DNA of 64,000 nucleotides. Source: Glandiceps talaboti. Lineage: Eukaryota > Hemichordata > Enteropneusta > Spengelidae. Each line of letters opens with the position of its first letter. The first letter of the stretch is position 1. The position numbers were made by a program, and so were the translations under genes. The stretch is from positions 31,452,676 to 31,516,675 of the forward strand of contig NC_135550.1 in the NCBI RefSeq assembly GCF_964340395.1, in the 5' to 3' direction. This document shows positions 48,501 to 60,660 of the stretch, piece by piece. A model generated the notes under the pieces. It ran no database searches and was not told where the DNA came from. It saw only the letters and a list, made by a program, of their open reading frames with translations.

Positions 48501-49735
48501 GATGCCAATCTCACTGTAACTCTGAAATTATACCAGCTGTGATGGTAATAAGTTGCTCCATGAGACCCTTCAAATAATACCAAGTGTGTAATTTCAAACA
48601 TGCTATTACATGCCCACGTTACTAGAGAAACAGCCCCAGGATGTGCATTTCCAAGCCTTGTAGATTTAACACTGGAGTTGGAAATATCAAGATCAAACCT
48701 GCCCAAAGGAAGCTTATATCTCTTGTCATGATAACACAAACTTCGTCTGTTCCTAAGGCCAGCCTGAAAAATTTAAAACTCGGAACAGATTTTACTTAGT
48801 TGGGTAATATAATAAATATAAACAATTTTTGGTTTCACTGGTCGTAAATCATTTTTGAAGGGTATATGCAGGTTAGTTTATCATCTGATGCTATGGGGCA
48901 ACGCAAAATTGCAGAGTGGTCGTCACAATATTCTGTCACCACCCCATGCAAGGTAATTACTTTTCACCTGCTTTTTGTGCCAAGTAACACACAAGTACTT
49001 TATTTTGAATCTCCTATCACAGTAAATCAATGCCGTATGAGAAGTATACAATAGCTGACAAAGTCCAGAGTTCAGATCGGCCTGATACAAATCATTTTGT
49101 CTCAAGTTGGCCCCTTCTCCATTGCTAAGTAGACCTCAGGCTCACCTTTTGCCTGCTTGACAGCTATGGCATGCTGATAAAATTTACTGATGTCATAAAA
49201 ACAGACATACTATATTTGAAAAAAGTTATTTGAAATATGTCAGCAAATTTGGTAAAGTTTGTGATAGTTGCCATATTTAATACTATTATTAGGCATGCCT
49301 ATATTTAGATCATGGCTACTGGATTGGACAGGTTATCAAATCTTAATGAAAATAACTAATCTGTAGATGTTTCTGAAGATATTAGGGGTGGCAAAGACAG
49401 AAAATTAAGGTGTGAACTAAACCATAAATATGTTAAATAAAATAAACATTCAGTTAAATCCTGTAACAAAAAATACAGTAGGAAAAAAATCAATGAAGTA
49501 TTTATCTTCAGTATCTGTGCAATAGTGTTTTGAAATACTCAGTGACAATGGAATGCCTCATAGTCAAAATAACCTTCTAGCATTTGTACAATACCACAAA
49601 AACAACTTTAAAAATTATTAATAGCAACTGCAATATTTGGATAAAGAGGAAATGATGAAATAGGAGGCAATGACGATGAGCATGATAGTTATAGAAACAA
49701 CAGTTTCTATATAGAAATTACAGATAGTGAATTAC

Positions 49736-49863
49736 TGGACAATCATGTTCTCACCTACTAAGGCCATCCACATAAAATATTTTGTTTACTCCCAGTGAAT
49801 TACTGGGCAATCATTTTCTCACCTGCTAAGGCCATCCACATAAAATATTTTGTTTACTCCCAG
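49736..49863. repeat. 58-bp tandem duplication
   Basis: Two adjacent copies starting AGTGAATTACTGG at 49736 and 49794, differing at a few positions and ending TTTGTTTACTCCCAG. Confidence 0.9.
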
Positions 49864-51258
49864 CACTAGTCATTCTTTTTCGGTCATGATTGTTTTTACA
49901 TCAGTTTGGCCATTTCAATTCTTGAAATTGATTCAAAAAGGAAGTATTCAGTGTTTATTAATACCAAGAACTCTAAAGATAAATGAGAAAGATAGACATT
50001 TACCACAAATACTAAACATGGCACACATCCATATGCTTGTGGAAAGTCTGCGGAAATCTGAAATAAGGATTTTTAATCTGGAAAACTCATACAAAATGAA
50101 ATCTTTGAAATAGTCAGTCATAGAAAGTTGAAAACAGTCATTCATTGTCAAGCAAACTTTTCTTCACAAGTCCAATTGTAGGTGAATTTTTAAGATGAAT
50201 CATGAAATACTCCCAGAAAATGACATGTACTAAAGTTGAGCATGAATTAGTTCCTGTAAAATGACTTAAGAACTCATGGAAACTTCCCAAAATTAAAGTG
50301 ACTTTAAGTGTGTATTATGAACCATGTGTTGTGAATGATATCAAGAGGAATCACATTTGAAATGGTGTTGGTTGTCATTTTCATGTATACCAAATACTAT
50401 ACATTGCTGTGATTTTGCTAGGGTAGAACCCTGATATGAAGGGAAAATTGGTAATACTAAAAGACACTGTGTTTCCTCAACATCAACCATTACGTTGGTG
50501 GAAAACTCCAATAAATAATATTGGGAAGTCACATCCATTTTACCATTTTACCTCCCAACTACCCTCAAGAATTTACAAGAAAGGTTTTTCAAATTGTAAG
50601 ATGTGCACCAGGACTATAGTAAAACCCCACACTTAGCTTAAAGGTGTAAGCACTGGTGTATCAGAGCTAATAATATTGGACTCTATTTGATACTCTATAA
50701 ACAGTATATTGCTTGAAGCCAAATATGACGTCCAAGCTTTAAAAATGAAGTAAAAAAACAACCAAACAAAGAATATCAGTGTTTTTTCACCAAATGCTTT
50801 TCAGTCTCCTAAATCATACTATTCTGTTACAAAACCTGCAGATATTCACAATATGAGAAAAATGCCAAAAGCATGTGCAGTTCTTATCTTTCGATATTGG
50901 CAAAGCCCAGAGAGTTAAACCCAAACGGAAGCATTTGAAGCAATGCTTTGTAAATGCTGCAATCCAAGATTGCTTTATTGAAGGCATTGAGTGGAGAAAC
51001 TCCTCAGATTCAGACATGTCATCGAATCTGTGCCAAGTCAACATTCTGTCTATAGTAATAATCCTACATACAATTCTGTGACGGAACTGGAATTGAGTCT
51101 TTCAGTGTAAGAAAGTGTTACTATTATTTTTCATTCCCATTTTATTCAGGACATGGTTTTGTATGTTCTGCATTGTACATGAAATCATTACCTTTGGGGC
51201 ATATTGAAATGGAATGATGCCGTTTCGTGTCCCTTTTTTCATCTTACAACGTATTAAT

Positions 51259-51291
51259 CCTGTTATACCCAATTTGAGTTTACTTGTAGTC
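51259..51291 (+). repeat. Left terminal and subterminal inverted repeat of the piggyBac element
   Basis: Starts immediately after TTAA. The inner part, ending TTTACTTGTAGT, is the counterpart of the right-hand repeat. A further TTGTAGT copy is at 51385-51391. Confidence 0.85.
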
Positions 51292-51838
51292 GAAAGAAAA
51301 TTTGTAACCATATACTCTGTAAGCCCCAGCTTGAACTTAGTTGTATATTAAGCCTGACATACTTCACTGCCGAGTCAGGATTATTTGTAGTTGCCTCCTT
51401 GAAGGAATGTTGAGCTCCCCTGTGGGAGGGGAAGGCTGTCAACACCCTTCACTTATGCTGGCATAGTTGGGTGGTAGTCAAGCATTACTATGGTAATAAC
51501 TGACTTTTCCACCACAACCACGGGAGAAATAGTGCGTCTATAAAGAAGTCACTTCTTTTTAAAAGATACCATTTTTTGAGCAGAGTGAAATCAAGTTGGA
51601 TTGGCCTGGACACGTCTAAGTACAAGGCAGACTATGTATCGACAACGTGAGTACAATTCAATATCTTACCACTTCCAATGAGTCTGACATGGGTGGCTTG
51701 TAATACAAGTAAGCCCTTTCCTGCTGAGCACTGCTACAATAAATGTTGAACCGATTGGCCTACATTACAATGTAGTTTGATTCAGACTACTGTGCCTGAT
51801 AATGACTTTGACTTGATCTCACTTCACTGCAGTAATTT

Positions 51839-54343
51839 ATGGCTTGGATTGTTATCATTTGGAATGAATTTCTGCATATAAGCTTATTTGGATACAAATG
51901 GATAGATACAATAACAGTGTTTCCTTCATTGTTATTGCAGGATGTAAACCAATGCATGACCCATCCCCAAACTGCATGCTCCATGTCTCTACGAGAACTT
52001 TCCAGTCTTAAAATTACTGACAATGAAACGTCTATTCTCACAGGTGATGCATTGACAAGATCAGGTGACACTGCATGTAGAGTTCACCTTGTATTTGATG
52101 AAAATGATGTTGCTCGACCAGCAAGTCCTGCAGGGGAAGGCAATGACAACACAAGCCCAGCGACAGAGACACATAACTCCCCAGAGCAAGACAGAGGGGA
52201 AGTACCAATGGATGAACGTATTGATAGTGAGGATGATTATCTGAGATGTGCGGTATATAGAAACTGTCAACAGCAAGCCGAAAATACAGCCAGACGTATT
52301 GCTCATAGGCGCCGAATGATGGAAATTGCATCTGAACGTAGAACAGAAAGTGATCAAGACAATTCTAGTCTTGATAGTGATGATGAGGAGTATATACCTT
52401 CTGAATTGTCATCAAGTAGTCTCCCTTCTTCCTCAGGGGAGGAACAGTTTTCATCTGATACTCAATGTTTGACCGAGCAGGCTCGTCGGAGGGTGCGACA
52501 TAGTATCCTTGAAAGGATTGAAGCCACATGGGTAGATGACGAGTATTCAGAGCCTGATGAGTACGAGCATACTGATGAAACTGACAGTGAGGTAGAGGAT
52601 GATGGTTGGTCCCCAAGACTGACAGAACGTCATCCATATGCCTTTGATAACAGTGATGTACCTGGTCCAAATATTGAAATGGGTGCCAGATCTCGCCCCT
52701 TAGAGGCATTCTACCATATGTTCCCCTCTCGCCTTATCCGTAGACTTAGACGGGAAACAAATCGTTATGCTAGATGGAGGCAACGAAGCAGTGGGCGTGA
52801 TAAGTATTGGTCACGGGTAGGGGATGATGAAATGCGTGCTTTAATTGGTGTAATGGTGTTGATGGGTCCAGACCCTAAACCAGAGATTGGAGACTACTGG
52901 TCACACCATCGCACACTGAGAAATGATTTCATTGCCAGTGTAATGCCACGTAATCGTTTCCAGAAGTTGATGCAATACTTTCACTGCAATGATCCCTCAA
53001 AAGATCCAGCTAACCTCCCAAGTGGACGTAGACGGACAAGGGAAAGGTGTCGTACACCCTTATACAAAGTGCAACCAATACTAGATGCAGTCTTGGACCA
53101 ATTCACTACGGTGTACAACTTGCATGAACAACTAGCAATCGATGAAGGAATAGTTGGCTACAAAGGAAGGTTTGCTGGTATCCCAACTGTATTTATCAAG
53201 GGAAAACCAAGAGCTAAGGGCTTCAAAGTCTATGCATTGGCGGATGCTGTGACTGGCTATATTGGCAATATGAAGTTCATGACCTCCACTGGAAGCCATG
53301 AGAGGGATTCCCGAGATGTTTCTCGAACCCAGAAAATCTGTGTTGATCTCCTTCAACATGTAATGGGCAAGCATCACACCCTGTACACAGACAGCTTTTA
53401 CACCAGTATTGGTATGGCTCAAACACTGCTTGAGGACCATGACACATACCTCATTGGCAGTATAAGACAGGATAGAAGGGATTTCCCCAATGCATTACGC
53501 ACAAATGCTCGGAGAAACCCTGACAGTGCCCAAATCAAGAATCTACAGAGGGGACAGTTTGTCTCTAGGCAGAAAGGTAACATGGTCGTGGTGAGCTGGA
53601 AAGACTCCAACCTCCTAAATTTGCTGACAACATGTTACGAGGGGTACAGAACTAATCATCGCAGAGTGGTGCGATTTATTCGCTCACGGGAAACAGGAAG
53701 AAAACAGCCGTATTCTCTCCCTGCACCAGAAGTCGTAGACCAGTACAATCAGTACATGGGTGGAGTTGACAGAGCCAACCAGCTACGCTGCTATTATACA
53801 GCACAGAGGCAAACCCACAAATGGTGGAAGTATATATTCTTCTACCTGTTAGATACAGCAATAGCAAATGCATGGCTGATGTACAGAGAAAAAGTTGATC
53901 CAAAAAAGTCCCATAAGAATTTCCAGATTGAAGTTGGAATGGCACTTATTGGTGGATTCACCACCCGACGCCAAGCTTTGAGAAGCTCTGCACCTCCACT
54001 TGATACATACAAGAACCACACACTGATACACAGCCAAGCCCGTGCTGCAAGCTGTAGGTTCTGCATCCAGATGGGAAGAAAAACAAGAAAGGGATGCTAC
54101 GTCTCTACCGTTTACAGATGCAGGGAGTGTGCCATCAACCTGTGCAAGGACTGCTTTCTGCCATATCATCGGGTTGCCACTGGAACCCCCAGCACAGTCC
54201 AAGAGACACAGTATGAGCCTGAATTACAGGAAGAGGCCAGAAGACGTTGGGAAGATGCATCAAGGCAAGGGCGAAGGAGAGGTGCAGCAAGACGACGACA
54301 ACAAGCTATAAGTTCTCGACCTACTACCAGAAGTGGACGTTAA
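51839..54343 (+). CDS. PiggyBac transposase with C-terminal zinc-binding domain
   Basis: An uninterrupted frame of up to 834 codons. The acidic, Ser/Glu-rich N-terminal third is followed by a DDE_Tnp_1_7 core (about residues 290-690) and a cysteine-rich end. Catalytic acids are seen at D435 (AIDEGIVGYKGR), D518 (YTDSFYTS) and D644 (MGGVDRANQ). The fourth position, usually Asp (GVDxxDQ), is Asn here. The C-terminal domain has CRFC, then CREC, CKDC and a His, as in piggyBac zinc fingers that bind the terminal repeats. The first 34 codons are hydrophobic and end in a convincing splice acceptor (T-rich tract and CAG at 51938-51940). Translation may therefore start in an upstream exon or at the Met at 51956 or 51983. 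An AATAAA at 54348 lies 5 bp after the stop. Function: cut-and-paste transposition into TTAA. Confidence 0.93.
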   Translation: MAWIVIIWNEFLHISLFGYKWIDTITVFPSLLLQDVNQCMTHPQTACSMSLRELSSLKITDNETSILTGDALTRSGDTACRVHLVFDENDVARPASPAGEGNDNTSPATETHNSPEQDRGEVPMDERIDSEDDYLRCAVYRNCQQQAENTARRIAHRRRMMEIASERRTESDQDNSSLDSDDEEYIPSELSSSSLPSSSGEEQFSSDTQCLTEQARRRVRHSILERIEATWVDDEYSEPDEYEHTDETDSEVEDDGWSPRLTERHPYAFDNSDVPGPNIEMGARSRPLEAFYHMFPSRLIRRLRRETNRYARWRQRSSGRDKYWSRVGDDEMRALIGVMVLMGPDPKPEIGDYWSHHRTLRNDFIASVMPRNRFQKLMQYFHCNDPSKDPANLPSGRRRTRERCRTPLYKVQPILDAVLDQFTTVYNLHEQLAIDEGIVGYKGRFAGIPTVFIKGKPRAKGFKVYALADAVTGYIGNMKFMTSTGSHERDSRDVSRTQKICVDLLQHVMGKHHTLYTDSFYTSIGMAQTLLEDHDTYLIGSIRQDRRDFPNALRTNARRNPDSAQIKNLQRGQFVSRQKGNMVVVSWKDSNLLNLLTTCYEGYRTNHRRVVRFIRSRETGRKQPYSLPAPEVVDQYNQYMGGVDRANQLRCYYTAQRQTHKWWKYIFFYLLDTAIANAWLMYREKVDPKKSHKNFQIEVGMALIGGFTTRRQALRSSAPPLDTYKNHTLIHSQARAASCRFCIQMGRKTRKGCYVSTVYRCRECAINLCKDCFLPYHRVATGTPSTVQETQYEPELQEEARRRWEDASRQGRRRGAARRRQQAISSRPTTRSGR

Positions 54344-54932
54344 AGACAATAAACTATTGTTAAGGACTATAGTGGGCCCCTGGGTGGGGTGTCCTCAAGA
54401 TATTCTCTGACATACTCAGTGCCAAAGTGTGGTAACTGACCCCAAATATCTTATTTATTTTACTGCAGGACTGGTTGTAGCGGAAAGAGATATCCGTACT
54501 GACCCATACATAGTATAATAGGTATACCCCCAGTCCTATTTGCAGGTAATTTTTTGTCTGTGCCAAGTCAAAAATTACCAACTATGAAGTGAGATCAAGA
54601 TGTACTTACATTTCCTGATGGTAGACTAAATTGTATTACGTTGTACTTTATGCTCAGCCAAGTCAGACTCTTTTGTAGTCAAGGCAGCTAACTCGTACTC
54701 AGTTGTAGTCAGTCTGACCAGTTCGTAAAAATTGTAAGTGACAGAAAAAGTCCAACTTGCTATTAGTTGTACTAGTCTATTTTTACTTGTACTAGATTGT
54801 ATTGAAGGTATATGAATTGTACTCTCTTGTAGTTCGACCAACCAACTTGAAATAAATTGTAGTTGCTGAAACTGCCCAACTTGTAGTTAGTCAGTCTGTC
54901 AATGCTAAACACTAACCATTGGCAAGGACCCA

Positions 54933-54989
54933 ACTACAAGTAAATTCAAGCTGGGAGTGAAAGACTCAAACCCTTTGGGAAATAGAGGA
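54933..54989 (-). repeat. Right terminal and subterminal inverted repeat of the piggyBac element
   Basis: Holds the inverted copy of the 23-bp subterminal repeat (54933-54955) and the outer terminus AAATAGAGGA, directly followed by TTAA at 54990. About 10 bp more separate the two segments than on the left. Confidence 0.85.
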
Positions 54990-54993
54990 TTAA

Positions 54994-55973
54994 ACTACAC
55001 ATCATAATCCATGGAAGCTAGTGCTATTGTACTCAACAGAAAGCATTGAAATGATGAAAGAAGTACTATTCCCCTTGGCCTGAAGTTTGCTTCAAAGTGG
55101 GTTGCGTGAATGACCTCAGATTTTGACCAGCTGGGTGCTCCCTGTATACATTTCATATTCATTTCTCTGATATTTTCCCCATGAAACATGAAAAAGTCAT
55201 ATCAATATTAGAGTAAGTTAAATGTTATCATCATGGTTTTATATAAAATGAACAAGCATTTCTCCCCAAACATTTACCATTGAGTGAAGTAACACATCTG
55301 TTAATTGTACCATTCATTACATGTCTATATCACTAGTTATGAGTTTCCATGGCAACTACATAGCTATTCATTTCCTTTTGTATAGCGCAGACACAAGGCA
55401 TGGATGATGATCAAGAAATAGACTTTATTAGACAATAAACCTGTGGACTAGAGTATCCTGTTCCTAATTTAATCAATGCAATACTTCACCTTTCAAATAC
55501 CTGTATACCTTTCTAAACCATGAAAAGTGTCTTTGGAGTTTTGTATCATGCCTGTAGTGGGAACGAAATTTGGAAATATTTGAGATGTTATATAGTAATG
55601 CTAAAAATCATGCCATGAAAATATACAATGTAGGGTTAGACCGTAAGTATAACTACCTGTAATCAAACTGAAGTACAGGGGGTATACTCATGACATTGTT
55701 GTCACCCAGTATACAATGTCAACAGACATGTGACTTAGACACAGTGTATCAAGTGGTCTTGCTGAATAGAAGGGCAACAGTAAAACTACTGGTATTTGGT
55801 ACATAAAATACTGGGTGGCATCACCACATCACTACTAGACGTCAGTCTCAGTTTTGTGATATACTTTATACATGTAGACATTCAGTCATAAAAATCGAGT
55901 CAAGGTAGGAAAGGTGCAGTGTGAATAATTATGACAATATAACAAGTTGAATGTAGATGTGAGGATTAAATGT
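54994..55973. other. Intergenic spacer between piggyBac and satellite
   Basis: About 1 kb of AT-rich DNA with no gene recognised. It contains an X-box-like GTTTCCATGGCAAC at 55343-55356. Confidence 0.6.
55343..55356 (-). promoter_or_regulatory. RFX X-box-like palindrome
   Basis: Reads GTTGCCATGGAAAC on the minus strand, identical to the site at 29730-29743. Confidence 0.38.
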
Positions 55974-58900
55974 ACATCTACATGCAGCAACTAAACTGCC
56001 ATAGTGTATTTGTATTTTATTATACGTATATCTACAACTAAACCACCATAGTGTATTTGTATTTTATTATACGTACATCTACAACTAAACCACCATAGTG
56101 TATTTGTATTTTAATATAAGTCCATCTACGACTATTTATAAACTGCCATAGTGTATTTGTATTTTATTATACATACATCTACAACTAAACCACCATAGTG
56201 TATTTGTATTTTAATATAAGTCCATCTACGACTATTTATAAACTGCCATAGTGTATTTGTATTTTATTATACGTACATCTACAACTAAACCACCATAGTG
56301 TATTTGTATTTTATTATACATACATCTACAACTAAACCGCAATAGTGTATTTGTATTTTAATATAAGTCCATCTACGACTATTTATAAACCGCCATAGTG
56401 TATTTGTATTTTATTATACATACATCTACAACTAAACCACCATAGTGTATTTGTATTTTATTATACGTACATCTACAACTAAACCACCATAGTGTATTTG
56501 TATTTTATTATACGTACATCTACAACTAAACCACCATAGTGTATTTGTATTTTATTATACATACATCTACAACTAAACCACCATAGTGTATTTGTATTTT
56601 ATTATACATACATCTACAACTAAATCACCATAGTGTATTTGTATTTTAATATAAGTCCATCTACGACTATTTATAAACCGCCATAGTGTATTTGTATTTT
56701 ATTATACATACATCTACAACTAAACCACCATAGTGTATTTGTATTTTATTATACATACATCTACAACTAAACCGCAATAGTGTATTTGTATTTTATTATA
56801 TGTACATCTACAACTAAACCACCATAGTGTATTTGTATTTTATTATACATACATCTACAACTAAACCACCATAGTGTATTTGTATTTTATTATACGTACA
56901 TCTACAACTAAACTGACATAGTATATTTGTATTTTATTATACATACATCTACAACTAAACCGCAATAGTGTATTTGTATTTTATTATATGTACATCTACA
57001 ACTAAACCACCATAGTGTATTTGTATTTTATTATATGTACATCTACAACTAAACCACCATAGTATATTTGTATTTTATTATACGTATATCTACAACTAAA
57101 CCACCATAGTGTATTTGTATTTTATTATACATACATCTACAACTAAACCACCATAGTATATTTGTATTTTATTATACATACATCTACAACTAAACCACCA
57201 TAGTGTATTTGTATTTTATTATACGTATATCTACAACTAAACCACCATAGTGTATTTGTATTTTATTATACATACATCTACAACTAAACCGCAATAGTGT
57301 ATTTGTATTTTATTATACATACATCTACAACTAAACCACCATAGTATATTTGTATTTTATTATACGTATATCTACAACTAAACCACCGTAGTGTATTTGT
57401 ATTTTATTATACGTACATCTACAACTAAACCACCATAGTGTATTTGTATTTTATTATACATACATCTACAACTAAACCACCATAGTGTATTTGTATTTTA
57501 TTATACATACATCTACAACTAAACCGCAATAGTGTATTTGTATTTTATTATATGTACATCTACAACTAAACCACCATAGTGTATTTGTATTTTATTATAC
57601 ATACATCTACAACTAAACCACCATAGTGTATTTGTATCTTATTATACGTATATCTACAACTAAACTGCCATAGTGTATTTGTATTTTATTATACGTACAT
57701 CTACAACTAAACCACCATAGTGTATTGGTATTTTATTATACATACATCTACAACTATATCGACATAGTGTATTTGTATTTTATTATACGTACATCTACAA
57801 CTAAACCACCATAGTGTATTTGTATTTATTATACATACATCTACAACTAAACCACCATAGTGTATTTGTATTTTATTATACATACATCTACAACTAAACC
57901 ACCATAGTGTATTTGTATTTTATTATACGTACATCTACAACTAAACCACCATAGTGTATTTGTATTTTATTATACATACATCTACAACTAAACCACCATA
58001 GTGTATTTGTATTTTATTATACGTACATCTACAACTAAACCACCATAGTGTATTTGTATTTTAGTATACGTACATCTACAACTAAACCGCCATAGTGTAT
58101 ATGTATTTTATTATACGTACATCTACAACTAAACCACCATAGTATATTTGTATTTTATTATACGTACATCTACAACTAAATCTACATAGTGTATTTGTAT
58201 TTTATTATACGTACATCTACAACTAAACCGCCAGTGTATTTGTATTTCATTATACATACATCTACAACTAAACCACCATAGTGTATTTGTATTTTATTAT
58301 ACGTACATCTACAACTAAACCACCATAGTATATTTGTATTTTATTATACGTACATCTACAACTAAACCACCATAGTGTATTTGTATTTTATTATACGTAC
58401 ATCTACAACTAAACCACCATAGTGTATTTGTATTTTATTATATGTACATCTACAACTAAACCACCATAGTGTATTTGTATTTTATTATACATACATCTAC
58501 AACTAAACTGACATAGTATATTTGTATTTTATTATATGTACATCTACAACTAAACCACCATAGTGTATTTGTATTTTATTATACGTACATCTACAACTAA
58601 ACCACCATAGTGTATTTGTATTTTATTATATGTACATCTACAACTAAACCACCATAGTGTATTTGTATTTTATTATACATACATCTACAACTAAACTGAC
58701 ATAGTATATTTGTATTTTATTATACGTACATCTACAACTAAACCACCATAGTGTATTTGTATTTTATTATACATACATCTACAACTAAACTGACATAGTG
58801 TATTTGTATTTTATTATATGTACATCTACAACTAAACCACCATAGTGTATTTGTATTTTATTATACGTACATCTACAACTAAACCACCATAGTATATTTG

Positions 58901-60302
58901 TATTTTATTATACGTACATCTACAACTAAACCACCATAGTGTATTTGTATTTTATTATACGTACATCTACAACTAAACCACCATAGTGTATTTGTATTTT
59001 ATTATATGTACATCTACAAATAAACCACCATAGTGTATTGGTATTTTATTATACATACATCTACAACTAAACCACAATAGTATATTTGTATTTTATTATA
59101 CGTACATCTACAACTAAATCTACATAGTGTATTTGTATTTTATTATACGTACATCTACAACTAAACCGACATAGTGTATTTGTATTTTATTATACGTACA
59201 TCTACAACTAAATCACCATAGTGTATTTGTATTTTATTATACATACATCTACAACTAAACCACCATAGTGTATTTGTATTTTATTATACGTACATCTACA
59301 ACTAAACTGACATAGTATATTTGTATTTTATTATACATACATCTACAACTAAACCACCATAGTGTATTTGTATTTTATTATATGTACATCTACAACTAAA
59401 CCACAATAGTGTATTTGTATTTTATTATACATACATCTACAACTAAACCACCATAGTGTATTTGTATTTTATTATACGTACATCTACAACTAAACCGCCA
59501 TAGTGTATTTGTATTTTATTATACATACATCTACAACTAAAAACCGCCATAGTGTATTTGTATTTTATTATACATACATCTACAACTAAACCACCATAGT
59601 GTATTTGTATTTTATTATACATACATCTACAACTAAACCACCATAGTGTATTTGTATTTTATTATACATACATCTACAACTAAACCACCATAGTGTATTT
59701 GTATTTTATTATACATACATCTACAACTAAACCACCATAGTGTATTTGTATTTTATTATACATACATCTACAACTAAATCACCATAGTGTATTTGTATTT
59801 TATTATACGTACATCTACAACTAAACCGCAATAGTGTATTTGTATTTTATTATACATACATCTACAACTAAACCACCATAGTATATTTGTATTTTATTAT
59901 ACGTACATCTACAACTAAACCACCATAGTGTATTTGTATTTTATTATACATGTACGTACATCTACAACTAAATCTACATAGTGTATTTGTATTTTATTAT
60001 ACGTACATCTACAACTAAACCGCCATAGTGTATTTGTATTTTATTATATGTACATCTACAACTAAATCTACATAGTGTATTTGTATTTTATTATACGTAC
60101 ATCTACAACTAAATCACCATAGTGTATTGGTATTTTATTATATGTACATCTACAACTAAATCTACATAGTGTATTTGTATTTTATTATATGTACATCTAC
60201 AACTAAATCTACATAGTGTATTTGTATTTTATTATACGTACATCTACAACTAAATCACCATAGTGTATTGGTATTTTATTATACATACATCTACAACTAA
60301 AC
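55974..60302. repeat. 47-bp satellite array, about 92 units
   Basis: A 4.33-kb head-to-tail array. The typical unit runs from CATCTACAACTAAACC through CATAGTGTATTTGTATTT to TATTATACGTA. Most units differ only at two short positions: ACGTA/ACATA/ATGTA and CCGCC/CCACC/CTGCC-type. A few carry AATCTAC or AACTGAC. Four units in the first 0.7 kb are 53 bp long, with TATTTATAAAC inserted and CTACGACT in place of CTACAACT. No open frame spans it, and ORFs are absent because of regular stops. It may be a local satellite or a fragment of a larger one. Confidence 0.97.
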
Positions 60303-60517
60303 TGTTGTTGTGAAGTGGGATTTTCTAATTACAATACTGACCTGACAACAACATTTTATAATCAATTGTTGTCAAAGGTGCATACAAGCAATCAATCAGA
60401 TAAGTAGGAGAGGAACTTGGCTCAATATATTGAATGTATTCTGTTCTACTTTTGCCTGATTCAAAGTGGGTTGTCTGTCTCTAAGATTTGTACTTTTCTT
60501 TTCTATGGAAACCTTTC

Positions 60518-60660
60518 ATTCATAATGTGAATGATTAATTGATTGGTGTGTTTGTTTGTTTGTTATTCATAATGTGATTGATTAATTGATTGGTATGTTT
60601 GTTTGTTTGTTATTCATAATGTGATTGATTAATTGATTGGTATGTTTGTTTGTTTGTTAT
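60518..60660. repeat. 48-bp minisatellite, three copies
   Basis: Three consecutive copies of a unit beginning ATTCATAATGTGATTGATTA and ending in (TTTG)n TTAT. The first copy differs at two positions. Confidence 0.93.

Larger units (their letters stand above)
43901..51254. other. Intergenic region between IRF2BP and the piggyBac element
   Basis: AT-rich and CpG-poor with no recognisable gene. It holds a 30-bp duplication at about 44451-44509, two microsatellite blocks at about 45.2-45.5 kb, a T-run at 48059-48080 and a 58-bp duplication at 49736-49863. Short frames between 48.1 and 51.1 kb show no family resemblance. Confidence 0.6.
51259..54989 (+). mobile_element. Complete piggyBac-type DNA transposon
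   Basis: Both ends abut TTAA, at 51255-51258 and 54990-54993, the target site duplicated by piggyBac elements. Read inward, the left end begins TCCTGTTATACCCAA and the right end TCCTCTATTTCCCAA (11 of 15 identical). Both continue into TTTGAGT. A second inverted repeat of 23 bp lies at 51269-51291 and 54933-54955, with 20 of 23 matching. TTGTAGT and TTGTACT motifs recur near both ends, with many copies at about 54670-54900. The element is 3,731 bp without the target duplication and encodes one uninterrupted transposase. Its many retained CpGs contrast with the flanks and suggest a recent insertion. Confidence 0.9.

Noticed and set aside
52038-54202. Several minus-strand frames of up to 117 codons over the transposase
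   Set aside because: They are shadows of the transposase frame with no family resemblance.
55974-60302. 47-bp repeats as a possible coding repeat or CRISPR
   Set aside because: There are no unique spacers, and stops occur regularly in all frames. It is a tandem satellite.
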